A stretch of 11,063 nucleotides of DNA from Chloroflexota bacterium (lineage in GTDB: Bacteria; Chloroflexota; Dehalococcoidia; UBA2979), in NCBI GenBank assembly GCA_002725365.1, contig PBOW01000087.1:1-11063 (forward strand). Reading direction: 5' to 3'. Shown one piece after another: positions 1 to 6,833 of this stretch (within the stretch, counting starts at the first letter, position 1; each line of letters begins with the position of its first letter). The notes below the pieces were generated by a model. The model searched no databases and was not told the DNA's origin. It worked only from the letters and a program-made list of their open reading frames with translations. Position numbers and translations under genes: made by a program.

Positions 1-1
1 A

Positions 2-535
2 GATAACTTATATATGATGGGTCACAGTGGTTATTTAGCTGTAAAAAGACGAGCCTTGATATATAGTCTAAAAAGCTTAAAGGTTGAATTTACTTATAAC
101 CAAATAGATGACTTCATGGAAGCTTATCAATATTTATCTCCGTTCCCCGATGCAATAGAAGGATTAGATAGACTAAGCGAAAAATATAACCTTGTAATGC
201 TTTCGAATGGGGAGCAAAGTTACCTAGAGTATTTAGCTAAGAACCGAATTAAACGTGACTTCCAAACTATTTTATCGGCAGAAACAGTGGGACAATTTAA
301 ACCCCACCCTGCGGTCTATCGTTTTGCTGCTAAAGAGTTAAACCTTGAACCAAGACAGATAATGATGGTAGCCGCACATTCATTTGATATTTTAGGAGCA
401 AGAATCAGCGGCTATCGAGGAGCTTATGTTAATAGATACGATTTGCCATACGATGAATCAGAATTTTACAACTTATACATGCCTGACTATACGACAACAA
501 ACTTTCCTGAATTATGTGATCTACTAGGTGTCTAA
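2..535 (+). CDS. Haloacid dehalogenase type II-like HAD hydrolase, 5' end cut by the window
   Basis: This is the C-terminal part of a HAD-superfamily hydrolase closest in style to L-2-haloacid dehalogenases, which replace a carbon-bound halogen with hydroxyl through an aspartyl-ester intermediate. The reading frame stays open to the window edge, so the ATG codons at 14 and 17 are probably internal; the nucleophile motif DxxGT would lie upstream and cannot be checked. Counting from the ATG at 14, motif II is the LSNG near residue 65 and motif III is the Lys of FKPHP near residue 96. Motif IV resembles the family pattern AAHxxDxxGA (AAHSFDILGA near residue 119). About 175 residues of a usual 220-230 are visible. 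Hand counts of two sequence lines give 35-38% G+C against 48-53% in sampled lines of genes further right, so it may have a different history. HAD family is secure. Dehalogenase rather than another 2-haloacid or phosphate substrate is likely but unproven. Confidence 0.8.
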   Translation, partial: DNLYMMGHSGYLAVKRRALIYSLKSLKVEFTYNQIDDFMEAYQYLSPFPDAIEGLDRLSEKYNLVMLSNGEQSYLEYLAKNRIKRDFQTILSAETVGQFKPHPAVYRFAAKELNLEPRQIMMVAAHSFDILGARISGYRGAYVNRYDLPYDESEFYNLYMPDYTTTNFPELCDLLGV

Positions 536-536
536 A

Positions 537-559
537 AAAACTATCCGATAGGATGTTTT
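537..559 (+). terminator. Terminator-like hairpin after the HAD gene
   Basis: Two bases after the HAD stop codon, AAAAC and ATCC (separated by one bulged T) pair with GGAT and GTTTT around a GATA loop, giving nine base pairs. The stem is A/T-rich and the T run is part of the stem, so termination strength is doubtful. Seen in sequence; the function is inferred from position. Confidence 0.4.
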
Positions 560-702
560 CAGATCTGTCTACCAATATAAGTAGTTTGAATCCTCGAGAT
601 TGCTATATTTTTATAAATATTGCCCACTTTTGGGGTTCACGCTAAGAGCAGCGGATTCATACCGCATGATAATCCCGCATATATATAGGCTTTCGAGAAG
701 TA

Positions 703-778
703 TGGTGCCCTCGGGAGGATTCGAACCTCCGGCCTAGGGTTTAGGAAACCCTCGCTCTGTCCCCTGAGCTACGAGGGC
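703..778 (-). tRNA. tRNA-Arg with anticodon CCU, CCA end encoded
   Basis: Read on the minus strand, the 73-base body folds into a complete cloverleaf: acceptor GCCCTCG/CGAGGGC, D stem GCTC/GAGC with an 8-base loop, anticodon stem AGGGT/ACCCT with loop TTCCTAA, a 5-base variable loop, T stem GGAGG/CCTCC with loop TTCGAAT, and discriminator A. Genomic CCA follows at 705-703. Anticodon CCU reads the arginine codon AGG. The gene begins 18 bases after the stop of the IsdG-like gene on the same strand, so it could be read from the upstream operon as well as from its own promoter; no promoter is evident. tRNA-Arg genes are common integration sites, and the sequence beyond this 3' end is A+T-rich. 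Confidence 0.97.
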
Positions 779-796
779 ATTGTGCAATGCCTCTGG

Positions 797-1126
797 TCAG
801 TCACCCTTGCTCGTGAAGTCCTGTTCGATCACCGCGTCCCACAAACTGACCTGGGGATGACCCAATAGTAATGGAGTGGTAGTGCCACCACCACGATGGC
901 TCTGAACGAAGGCTTCACTCTGTGTCCACGATTCAAAGTCTCCCTTTGATTCCCAAATCGTGTGAGATGAGTAGTTTAGTCCTTCTTCATCATCTTCTCC
1001 ACGAAGAAGAGAAAAGTGAATAATACCGGGGACTTCGTTGAGATAGCTGTCTCGACCTTTCCAGGCGGCCTCGAACGCGTCGCCCGAATCTTTCTTTACT
1101 TTGAATGCGTTCATCGCGATAAACAT
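797..1126 (-). CDS. IsdG/HmoA-like antibiotic-biosynthesis-monooxygenase (ABM) domain protein, candidate haem-degrading monooxygenase
   Basis: A 109-residue single-domain ABM-fold protein. It begins MFIAMNAFKV and has the family run from PGIIHFSLLRG (residues 33-43) through HTIWES to SWTQSEAF (66-73). The three residues that define haem-degrading IsdG/IsdI/MhuD enzymes fall at the expected places: Asn6, Trp67 and His77. Such enzymes open haem with O2 and an electron donor and release iron; that activity here is inference, since related ABM proteins act on other substrates. The ATG at 1126 is chosen over an in-frame upstream start at 1198 because the protein then starts at the conserved MFIAMN, a GGGAAAG ribosome site lies just upstream, and the longer form would overlap thyX with residues foreign to the family. 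It is the last protein gene of the MFS-thyX operon, 35 bases after thyX, and is followed by the tRNA. Confidence 0.8.
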   Translation of the reverse strand: MFIAMNAFKVKKDSGDAFEAAWKGRDSYLNEVPGIIHFSLLRGEDDEEGLNYSSHTIWESKGDFESWTQSEAFVQSHRGGGTTTPLLLGHPQVSLWDAVIEQDFTSKGD

Positions 1127-1161
1127 AGTACTTTCCCGTCTGTAGATTTGGTTCAATGCTC

Positions 1162-2151
1162 TTATGTTATTTCGAAGTCTGCAAGAAGTTCTCGCCATTC
1201 TCCGGCTGACATACCTACGTCTTCACGAGTGACTTTCTGGCCTTGAAGCATTCGTTTAATTGCTTCTTTTCCGGCGGCCGATAGCCCGATACCACCGACT
1301 CTATATTTTGCGAACGAATTGTATACAAGTGGTACCCATAGTTTCACAACTTCGAGCAGTAGATCTGCATACACTCTTATTTCATATTGCGCGTGGGAGT
1401 CAGTGCGGAGTGCCAGAAATCCTAGGAGGTTGTGGAGATCTATTTTCCAATACCACTGGGTATAGAAATTTAATGAAAGATTCATTCGTGCCAGTTCACG
1501 GGCTATTCCGTCCTTATCTTCGTCGATGATTTCACCTGAGCTATCAGTGTTTAGGAGAATTTCATAGTCGTCGTACGCACGGGATGCGTCGGTACGGAGT
1601 AGTTCTTGTACAAATAGTGCCTGCTCTTCGTTAATCGGCTCATCGGATCTGCCTTGCTTGAGATCCTTATTTTGAGCGGCCAGAATTTCTGTTTCAGGGA
1701 TATAAAATTCACGATCGAGGATCGAATACCTTGCGGAGATCTCGTTCACGTTAGCAGTACGATGTCGTATCCATTGCCGCGCGACAAAGATGGGCAGTTT
1801 CACATGTACTTTTAGCTCGCACATCTCAAAGGGCGTTGAGTGATGGTTCCTCATCAGGTAATTAATGAGTCCCTGATCAGTATTTACCGTCCGAGTACCT
1901 TTGCCTGTGGACACGCGTGCAGCTTGTACCACAGCTCCATCATCACCCATGTAATCTACGACGCGTATAAAGCCATGGTCCAACACGGCCATCGGTCGAA
2001 ATAAAATTGATTCGATTCCTGAGCTCACACTGCGCATAGTGGGAGTTGTATCAGCACGAAGCTCATCGGCATCTACAGACATTTGAGCAGGCAAATCAGT
2101 TTTACCTCTGTCTAAGCTGTCAGCAATTAATTGTGACTCATTTGGTTCCAA
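1162..2151 (-). CDS. thyX: Flavin-dependent thymidylate synthase ThyX, long form
   Basis: ThyX methylates dUMP to dTMP using methylene-tetrahydrofolate, FAD and NADPH, replacing ThyA. The signature RHRx7S is exact (Arg129-His130-Arg131 to Ser139, continuing ARYS). Flanking family blocks are VLDHGFIRVVDYMGDD (57-72), HSTPFEMCELKVHVKLP (104-120) and FYTQWYWKIDLHNLLGFL (229-246). At 329 residues it exceeds the roughly 220-250 of compact ThyX and resembles the long version known from alphaproteobacteria, with an N-terminal lead (about 55 residues) and a C-terminal helical extension. The start is TTG at 2151, supported by an AAAGGG site 9 bases upstream. The next in-frame ATG (codon 24) lacks a ribosome site, but the family's TTPT...IESIL lead argues for a start upstream of codon 35. 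It sits 24 bases after the MFS gene and 35 before the IsdG-like gene, so it is likely cotranscribed with both. Confidence 0.95.
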   Translation of the reverse strand: MEPNESQLIADSLDRGKTDLPAQMSVDADELRADTTPTMRSVSSGIESILFRPMAVLDHGFIRVVDYMGDDGAVVQAARVSTGKGTRTVNTDQGLINYLMRNHHSTPFEMCELKVHVKLPIFVARQWIRHRTANVNEISARYSILDREFYIPETEILAAQNKDLKQGRSDEPINEEQALFVQELLRTDASRAYDDYEILLNTDSSGEIIDEDKDGIARELARMNLSLNFYTQWYWKIDLHNLLGFLALRTDSHAQYEIRVYADLLLEVVKLWVPLVYNSFAKYRVGGIGLSAAGKEAIKRMLQGQKVTREDVGMSAGEWRELLADFEIT

Positions 2152-2175
2152 CTTATTGCACCCTTTCCGACTGAC

Positions 2176-4068
2176 TCATTTCTTCCGTTTTCCGAGAAAG
2201 AATACGACTAGAGCAACAATAGCAGCTGCACCGGCCGGCGCGGCATATTTTGTGAAGCGAGTGATTTTATTGTCGACTCTGCCTATTTTCAGCACTGCAT
2301 CTGGGACTAATCTGGTGACGGGTACATTTGTTGTTTTTGCTTGTGGGCTGGGATCGGAGGGGTGCTCAGTCATTTTCCGTTCTTGAACAGGTTGAGGAGT
2401 CAGTTTCACTTCGAGTGATTTGTGTGACCCGTTCAGGCCGTATGATTTTTTTCCACTTTCTGAGTTCATACCCTGTGATAAGTCGACTACCCCATAACCG
2501 TCTTTTCGACTCGAGGTTCGATACCCGCTGGACGTAGAATTCGGGTCAACTATGGACGGTATTGTGGCACCATTGCTGCCAAAAATTCCGTAACCAGTAT
2601 GTCTCTTTCGTTTTGATATCAATTTCTGTTTATGCCAAGTCTGTCTTGATGTTTTTTCTGTTAAAGATGCTGAACGAGGGGGTGTGATTGACGGTGCTAA
2701 GTCTTCATTTGTTGCAGGCGTGGTTGTTTGAGTACCAGTGGTACCGCTGGGCACCGTGGATATGTGTAGAGGTCGGAAAACAAAGCCCGGTTTCGTCAGC
2801 GCGAGAAGAACCATCGATCCGGCAACACAGAGTCCAAGCACACTGAACAGTGCCAGAGATCCAATTGCATCCGCCACGACTCCAAGAGGGAAAGACATGA
2901 CACCCACTGTGGAGAAAGAGAGCATAAATAGACTGAGGACTCGACCATAATACTTTGCGTCGGCGGTCATTAGCATCATCGTGCTACTTGCCGTCATATA
3001 GAATGCGGTGGCTCCTCCCACAAGAGTGATTCCAACCACCGCACCTGCAAACCCAAATAACTGCGACCCGAACGTCATGGTGAAGAATCCGACTGCTGTC
3101 ACCACCCCAGATACCCACTGCATGAGAGGTTTTCTGTCCCACTCTGCCAGCCAAGTAATCAGGAGCGAACCGATCATGGCACCAACCCCAGCCATCGCAG
3201 TAAGTTGACCCGCCTTCGCTTGCCAATCAGTTTCACCAAGGCCAGATTCGACGAACCCGGCTATGAGATTCTGAAAGGGTTGAGCGAAGACAGTCAGGAC
3301 CAACATTAGGAACATTACGAGTCGGAGGGTTGGTGTTGTGGCTACATATTTCAGCCCGTCGCCTATATCTGACCATAGTGCAGATGGTGTCATCTTGGCC
3401 GCGCTTTGCTCATCGTTAGTTTTTGGTTGGGCAAGTGCAGACGGAACTCCAAGAAGTGGTAACACCGAAAAGATGCCGAGGAGACCGGATGTGAAATAGC
3501 CCCACTCATAACCAACATCGAATCGATCGCCCATGTGCGGCAAGATTTCAATAATTGCGACCCCGACCATCGGGCCCGCAACTCGCGACATATTCATTGC
3601 CATGTTAGAGACAGCGATGGCGCTTCCAACTCTGTCTGGTGTAACTACTGCCGCCATGAGTGGCATTCTTGCCGGCATTCCGATCGAGATAATGCTTCCT
3701 TGGGCGATGCCCAAGAGCAGTAATGAAAGAACACTGATGTCCTCAGTAAGTATTAAAGCCCCGGTAATGACATTTAGAGATCCCATACTAGTCATGGTTA
3801 AAATAGTCAGGGTCCTCTTATTGACTCGATCTGCAATTGCTCCACCGGGCAGTGTGAAAATAATCATTGGGATAGCTGAACTAGCCATTAGCACGCCTGA
3901 CAGTGTGAATGATTCAGTAAGCTCCCAGGCTACCAACGCGAGAAGTACCATCTGTATGTTCATACCGAAAAATGAGCATGTTGAAGAGATGAATAGTTTT
4001 CGATAGTTCGCAACTGATAGCACAGAAAGAGTGGTCATGATTGACGGCTTGCTACGAGTTGTCGTCAT
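2176..4068 (-). CDS. MFS exporter (DHA3/EntS-like) with long C-terminal tail and extra terminal membrane anchor
   Basis: A 630-residue protein. Residues 1 to about 430 form a 12-helix major facilitator domain of the drug/siderophore exporter type (MFS_3/DHA3), including the motif-A-like loop GGAIADRVNKR between helices 2 and 3. Such carriers expel hydrophobic or siderophore-like compounds using the proton gradient; the substrate is unknown. Residues 430-608 are a hydrophilic Thr/Ser/Pro-rich tail with basic patches and three spaced Tyr-Gly elements (Tyr493, Tyr525, Tyr543), each preceded by Lys/Arg residues. A final hydrophobic segment (609-626) is followed by KRKK at the very end. Family members are usually about 400-450 residues, so the tail is unusual. 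The ATG at 4068 is chosen over GTG at 4152 because GAGGT lies 5 bases upstream and the protein then begins normally. First gene of the leftward operon with thyX and the IsdG-like gene. Confidence 0.88.
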   Translation of the reverse strand: MTTTRSKPSIMTTLSVLSVANYRKLFISSTCSFFGMNIQMVLLALVAWELTESFTLSGVLMASSAIPMIIFTLPGGAIADRVNKRTLTILTMTSMGSLNVITGALILTEDISVLSLLLLGIAQGSIISIGMPARMPLMAAVVTPDRVGSAIAVSNMAMNMSRVAGPMVGVAIIEILPHMGDRFDVGYEWGYFTSGLLGIFSVLPLLGVPSALAQPKTNDEQSAAKMTPSALWSDIGDGLKYVATTPTLRLVMFLMLVLTVFAQPFQNLIAGFVESGLGETDWQAKAGQLTAMAGVGAMIGSLLITWLAEWDRKPLMQWVSGVVTAVGFFTMTFGSQLFGFAGAVVGITLVGGATAFYMTASSTMMLMTADAKYYGRVLSLFMLSFSTVGVMSFPLGVVADAIGSLALFSVLGLCVAGSMVLLALTKPGFVFRPLHISTVPSGTTGTQTTTPATNEDLAPSITPPRSASLTEKTSRQTWHKQKLISKRKRHTGYGIFGSNGATIPSIVDPNSTSSGYRTSSRKDGYGVVDLSQGMNSESGKKSYGLNGSHKSLEVKLTPQPVQERKMTEHPSDPSPQAKTTNVPVTRLVPDAVLKIGRVDNKITRFTKYAAPAGAAAIVALVVFFLGKRKK

Positions 4069-4118
4069 AGGTGACCTCAGAGAAGTTGCGATAGCGTTTG
4101 CATAAGTTAAAAGGTTCG

Positions 4119-4139
4119 CAGGTATTCGCGAATCTCCTG
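4119..4139. promoter_or_regulatory. Palindrome in the divergent promoter region, candidate operator
   Basis: A perfect 10-base palindrome ATTCGCGAAT (4124-4133) is flanked by CAGG (4119-4122) and CCTG (4136-4139), giving a near-symmetric dyad with one extra base on the right side. It lies in the 148-base region between the divergent MFS operon and the CoA-transferase genes, where a regulator of either or both would bind. No convincing -35/-10 pair was found on either strand near it. The dyad is seen directly; an operator role is inferred from place and symmetry. Confidence 0.4.
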
Positions 4140-4216
4140 ACTTCGAATACACTCTAGAATAACGCTCTGGTAGTTAACGAAAAGTAGCTGTCAGAGTCGG
4201 TATCTTTGGGGGTAGC

Positions 4217-5506
4217 ATGGCGTCAGCACTAGGTGATATAAAAATACTCGATTTGACGGATCCGCTCGGCCACTATGCAGGATATCTGCTAGCAAACCTT
4301 GGGGCTGAAGTAACCAAGGTTGAACCACCAGGCGGAGATCCGTCTCGTAGATGGGAGCCTTTACTCCCGGACACTCCTGAAATCGAAGCCGGTATGCAAT
4401 TTCTTCTGATGAATGTTGGAAAGAAGGGGATCACTCTGGATATTCGTGCCCACGAAGGGAAAGATACATTTCTTAAACTACTAGAGGAAACCGATGTATT
4501 ACTCCAGTCATGGTCCCGTGAAGAGGCATCCGCGCTCGGCTTCGACTCAACAGAATTACGTAAGCAATTCCCTAATCTTATTAATGCTTCCGTGACCGGA
4601 TGGGGGTTATACGGGCCATACGCGTCGCTCGCGTATTCGGATATTGTGTCACTCGCGATGGCTGGCGTAATGAATCTTTCTGGTTTTGCTGAAGGGCCTC
4701 CAACACAGCTGCCGGACAATCAAGGTTTCCATTGTGCTTCACTCAACTTGGCAGCAGGAGTAGTGGCGGCAATATTGGAGCGAGACTCTTCAGGTATTGC
4801 TCAAGACGTTGAAGTGTCTATGCATGAGTCATTACTAATGGCAGAAGAAACAGCCATGCAAACTGCTGATATCCGTGGTATCGACCGAGAAAGAACCGGC
4901 GGTACAAGCGGCGTTATCGGGATCAAATTGCCCGGGATGGGTTTGTATTCTGCCGAAGATGGATGGGTATATGCCATGGCAGCCGGGATTGCGGGTGCCG
5001 GATTTGCTGGATTATTGGAACTAATGGATCTTTTGGGTGACTCTATAGCGGATGAACTACGGCAGGAGCCATATGCCTCGGTGATGGCAGAATTTTCCAA
5101 CAGTGCAGCGGTCTTTCGACTATTAGGTGATCCTGAAAAGCTGAAAGAAATTGAGGATGTATTCGCCGAGGCTGATGTATTGGTGACGAGGTTTTTCCAG
5201 AAATACCCTAAAGAACAACTCTATGTGGAAGGCCAAAAGCTGCGACTACTGATTGGACCTGTGAATGGGCCAAAGGAATTGTCAGAAAGTGAGCAGCTCA
5301 ACTACCGGAACTGGTTCCGGACGGTAAGTGATCCTGGGAGAGGACGGGAGCTAAGATATCCCGGCGCCCCTTGGCAACTTGAGGCAACTCCCGCGATACT
5401 GTCTCGGCCGGCACCACTTCTTGGTGAGCATAATGAGGAAATGTTCACAAGTGTTGGACTGACAGAGTCTGACCTAAAAGCATTGAGTGAAAATGGAGTG
5501 ATTTAA
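4217..5506 (+). CDS. Family III (CaiB/BaiF) CoA-transferase, first of a tandem pair, probable Asp-less subunit
   Basis: A 429-residue member of the family III CoA-transferases, which move CoA between carboxylic acids. Family blocks visible are ILDLTDPLGHYAGYLLANLGAEVTKVEPP (10-38), the KKGITLDIR block (69-77), the SVTGWGLYGPYA loop (125-136), VEVSMHESLL (198-207) and the C-terminal APLLGEHNEE (399-408). Aligning by eye to CaiB Asp169 and formyl-CoA transferase Asp169, the catalytic position falls on His172 in NQGFHCASLNLAAG; the only near Asp is Asp167, five residues earlier. It may therefore be a non-acylated partner subunit. ATG at 4217 follows a GGGGGT ribosome site by 4-5 bases. Its stop directly abuts the ATG of the second transferase, indicating translational coupling and suggesting a heteromer, as known for benzylsuccinate (BbsEF) and malate (SmtAB) CoA-transferases. 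The substrate cannot be read from the sequence. Confidence 0.9.
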   Translation: MASALGDIKILDLTDPLGHYAGYLLANLGAEVTKVEPPGGDPSRRWEPLLPDTPEIEAGMQFLLMNVGKKGITLDIRAHEGKDTFLKLLEETDVLLQSWSREEASALGFDSTELRKQFPNLINASVTGWGLYGPYASLAYSDIVSLAMAGVMNLSGFAEGPPTQLPDNQGFHCASLNLAAGVVAAILERDSSGIAQDVEVSMHESLLMAEETAMQTADIRGIDRERTGGTSGVIGIKLPGMGLYSAEDGWVYAMAAGIAGAGFAGLLELMDLLGDSIADELRQEPYASVMAEFSNSAAVFRLLGDPEKLKEIEDVFAEADVLVTRFFQKYPKEQLYVEGQKLRLLIGPVNGPKELSESEQLNYRNWFRTVSDPGRGRELRYPGAPWQLEATPAILSRPAPLLGEHNEEMFTSVGLTESDLKALSENGVI

Positions 5507-6751
5507 ATGAGCAATGTAAGTACTAAACCTCGGCCTCTCGATGGACTGAAAGTTTGTGACGCGACATGGTATGGAGCCGGTCCGATTGCAACGAGAGCTT
5601 TGGCAAATCTAGGTGCTGACGTCATTCGAATTGAGACAGAGAAACGCCCAGATGGCCTCAGGATTGCTCAGCCAAAGCCCGAAGGTGAGGAGAGCCTCAA
5701 TCAGAGTGGCTACTACAATAATTTCAATGCTGAGAAGCGATCTATCACTATCGATTTGACCACGGAAAGAGGTCATGAACTTGGGATTGAATTAGTCAAG
5801 TGGGCGGACGTGTTTGCCACAAATATGACTGCTCGGGCTATTCGGCAAATAGGATTCACTTGGGAGAATGTTCAGACGGCCAATCCCGGTATTATCGGTC
5901 TTTACGAGCCGATGCAGGGGATGACTGGACCGCACTCAGAGTTCCAAGGATTTGGAGCTCTTTTGTCAGCTATTTGCGGTGTCAATTATTTAGCTGGAGA
6001 CGATAACGAGCCACCGATCGGAGTCGGTACAAACTATACGGACTATGTTATCAACCCGATTCATGCTGCAGTGGCGGTTATGGCAGCCGTGCGGCACAAG
6101 CGTCGCACAGGCGAAGGTCAACTTATCGATATGTCACAATTGGAGTCTTCGGTTTCAGGGATGGCAGGAGCACTTTTCGCCTGGGATAACGGACAGACGC
6201 CATATCAGCGCACGGGGAATAGAGTGCCGTACGCGGCTCCTCATGGTGCTTTTCTCGCCAATGAGGTCGGAGACCGAGCTGATCATTGGGTCGCGTTGGC
6301 TTGCATGACTGATGATCATTGGGTCAGCCTGACTGAAGTAATGGGATCAACCGAACTAGCATTGGATCCACGATTCCGCACTTTGGAAGATCGAAAGAGT
6401 AATGAAGATAACTTGGATAATATTGTGTCTGGGTGGATCAGAGATATGAATGCTCCTGACGCTATGAATAAGCTCCAGTCGGCCGGTATTCCGGCTGGCA
6501 TGGTGCAAAAAGCGTCCGAGGTGTTGCGTGATCCGCATCTTGCTGCCAGAGAATTTTATGCTTATCCAGATCATTCAGAGGCGGGGAAAAGAGCATACGA
6601 TGGTGCAGGTTTCAGATTATCGGAGACCCCTCATGAAATCAGAGGAGCAGCTCCTTTGATTGGTGAGCATACATGGGAGATATGTGAAAGTGTTCTCGGG
6701 CTTCAACCTGAAGAAATTGGTAGTTTGATGGCAGAACAAATTCTCTATTAA
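5507..6751 (+). CDS. Family III (CaiB/BaiF) CoA-transferase, second of a tandem pair, with catalytic Asp
   Basis: A 414-residue family III CoA-transferase. The N-terminal block LDGLKVCDATWYGAGPIATRALANLGADVIRIE (11-43), the AEKRSITIDL block (75-84) and TGEGQLIDMSQLES (201-214) are typical. The segment YTDYVINPIHAA (177-188) matches the common YxDxxxNPxHA version of the active-site region, making Asp179 the likely nucleophile that carries the acyl group before CoA transfer. The C-terminal AAPLIGEHTWEI (381-392) is also standard. Its ATG overlaps nothing but begins at the base after the upstream stop (TAA-ATG), so ribosomes probably reinitiate and the two products are made in equal amount. It could work alone as a homodimer or with the upstream paralogue. 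The ferredoxin gene follows after 82 bases without a clear terminator. Substrates are not identifiable. Confidence 0.93.
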   Translation: MSNVSTKPRPLDGLKVCDATWYGAGPIATRALANLGADVIRIETEKRPDGLRIAQPKPEGEESLNQSGYYNNFNAEKRSITIDLTTERGHELGIELVKWADVFATNMTARAIRQIGFTWENVQTANPGIIGLYEPMQGMTGPHSEFQGFGALLSAICGVNYLAGDDNEPPIGVGTNYTDYVINPIHAAVAVMAAVRHKRRTGEGQLIDMSQLESSVSGMAGALFAWDNGQTPYQRTGNRVPYAAPHGAFLANEVGDRADHWVALACMTDDHWVSLTEVMGSTELALDPRFRTLEDRKSNEDNLDNIVSGWIRDMNAPDAMNKLQSAGIPAGMVQKASEVLRDPHLAAREFYAYPDHSEAGKRAYDGAGFRLSETPHEIRGAAPLIGEHTWEICESVLGLQPEEIGSLMAEQILY

Positions 6752-6833
6752 CCTTCTTTGGAAGAGACTTGAGACTTGCCGCCACGATGCAGGAAGAGTA
6801 ATCTCGAGTCATCGTCAAGCGTGAGGTGTGTAA

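Noticed and set aside
585..598. TTTGAATCCTC followed by GAG, similar to the T-arm of the nearby tRNA (TTCGAATCCTC), possible att site copy
   Set aside because: It is on the opposite strand to the tRNA, so it would be an inverted rather than direct repeat; only about 11 bases match and the flanks do not form a T stem.
651..665. GCGG/CCGC hairpin with 7-base loop left of the tRNA, possible tRNA terminator
   Set aside because: Only four pairs and no T run on the minus strand.
2176..2469. Tail of the MFS protein as a separate small membrane-protein gene starting at an internal ATG (2469 or 2373)
   Set aside because: Neither internal ATG has a properly spaced ribosome site and the frame is uninterrupted from the exporter domain.
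3533..4006. 157-codon open frame on the plus strand inside the MFS gene
   Set aside because: It is antisense to well-conserved membrane helices of the MFS domain, has no ribosome site and no family features.
4273..4719. 148-codon open frame antisense to the first CoA-transferase
   Set aside because: It mirrors a clearly conserved protein on the other strand; the composition is Ser/Pro-rich as expected from a shadow frame.
6764..6777. Tandem GAGACTT-GAGACTT repeat between the second CoA-transferase and the ferredoxin gene
   Set aside because: Two 7-base copies only; no associated promoter or structure, plausible by chance.
6776..6804. TTGCCG-17-TAATCT as a promoter for the ferredoxin gene
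   Set aside because: The -10 matches only three of six consensus positions; not distinguishable from background.
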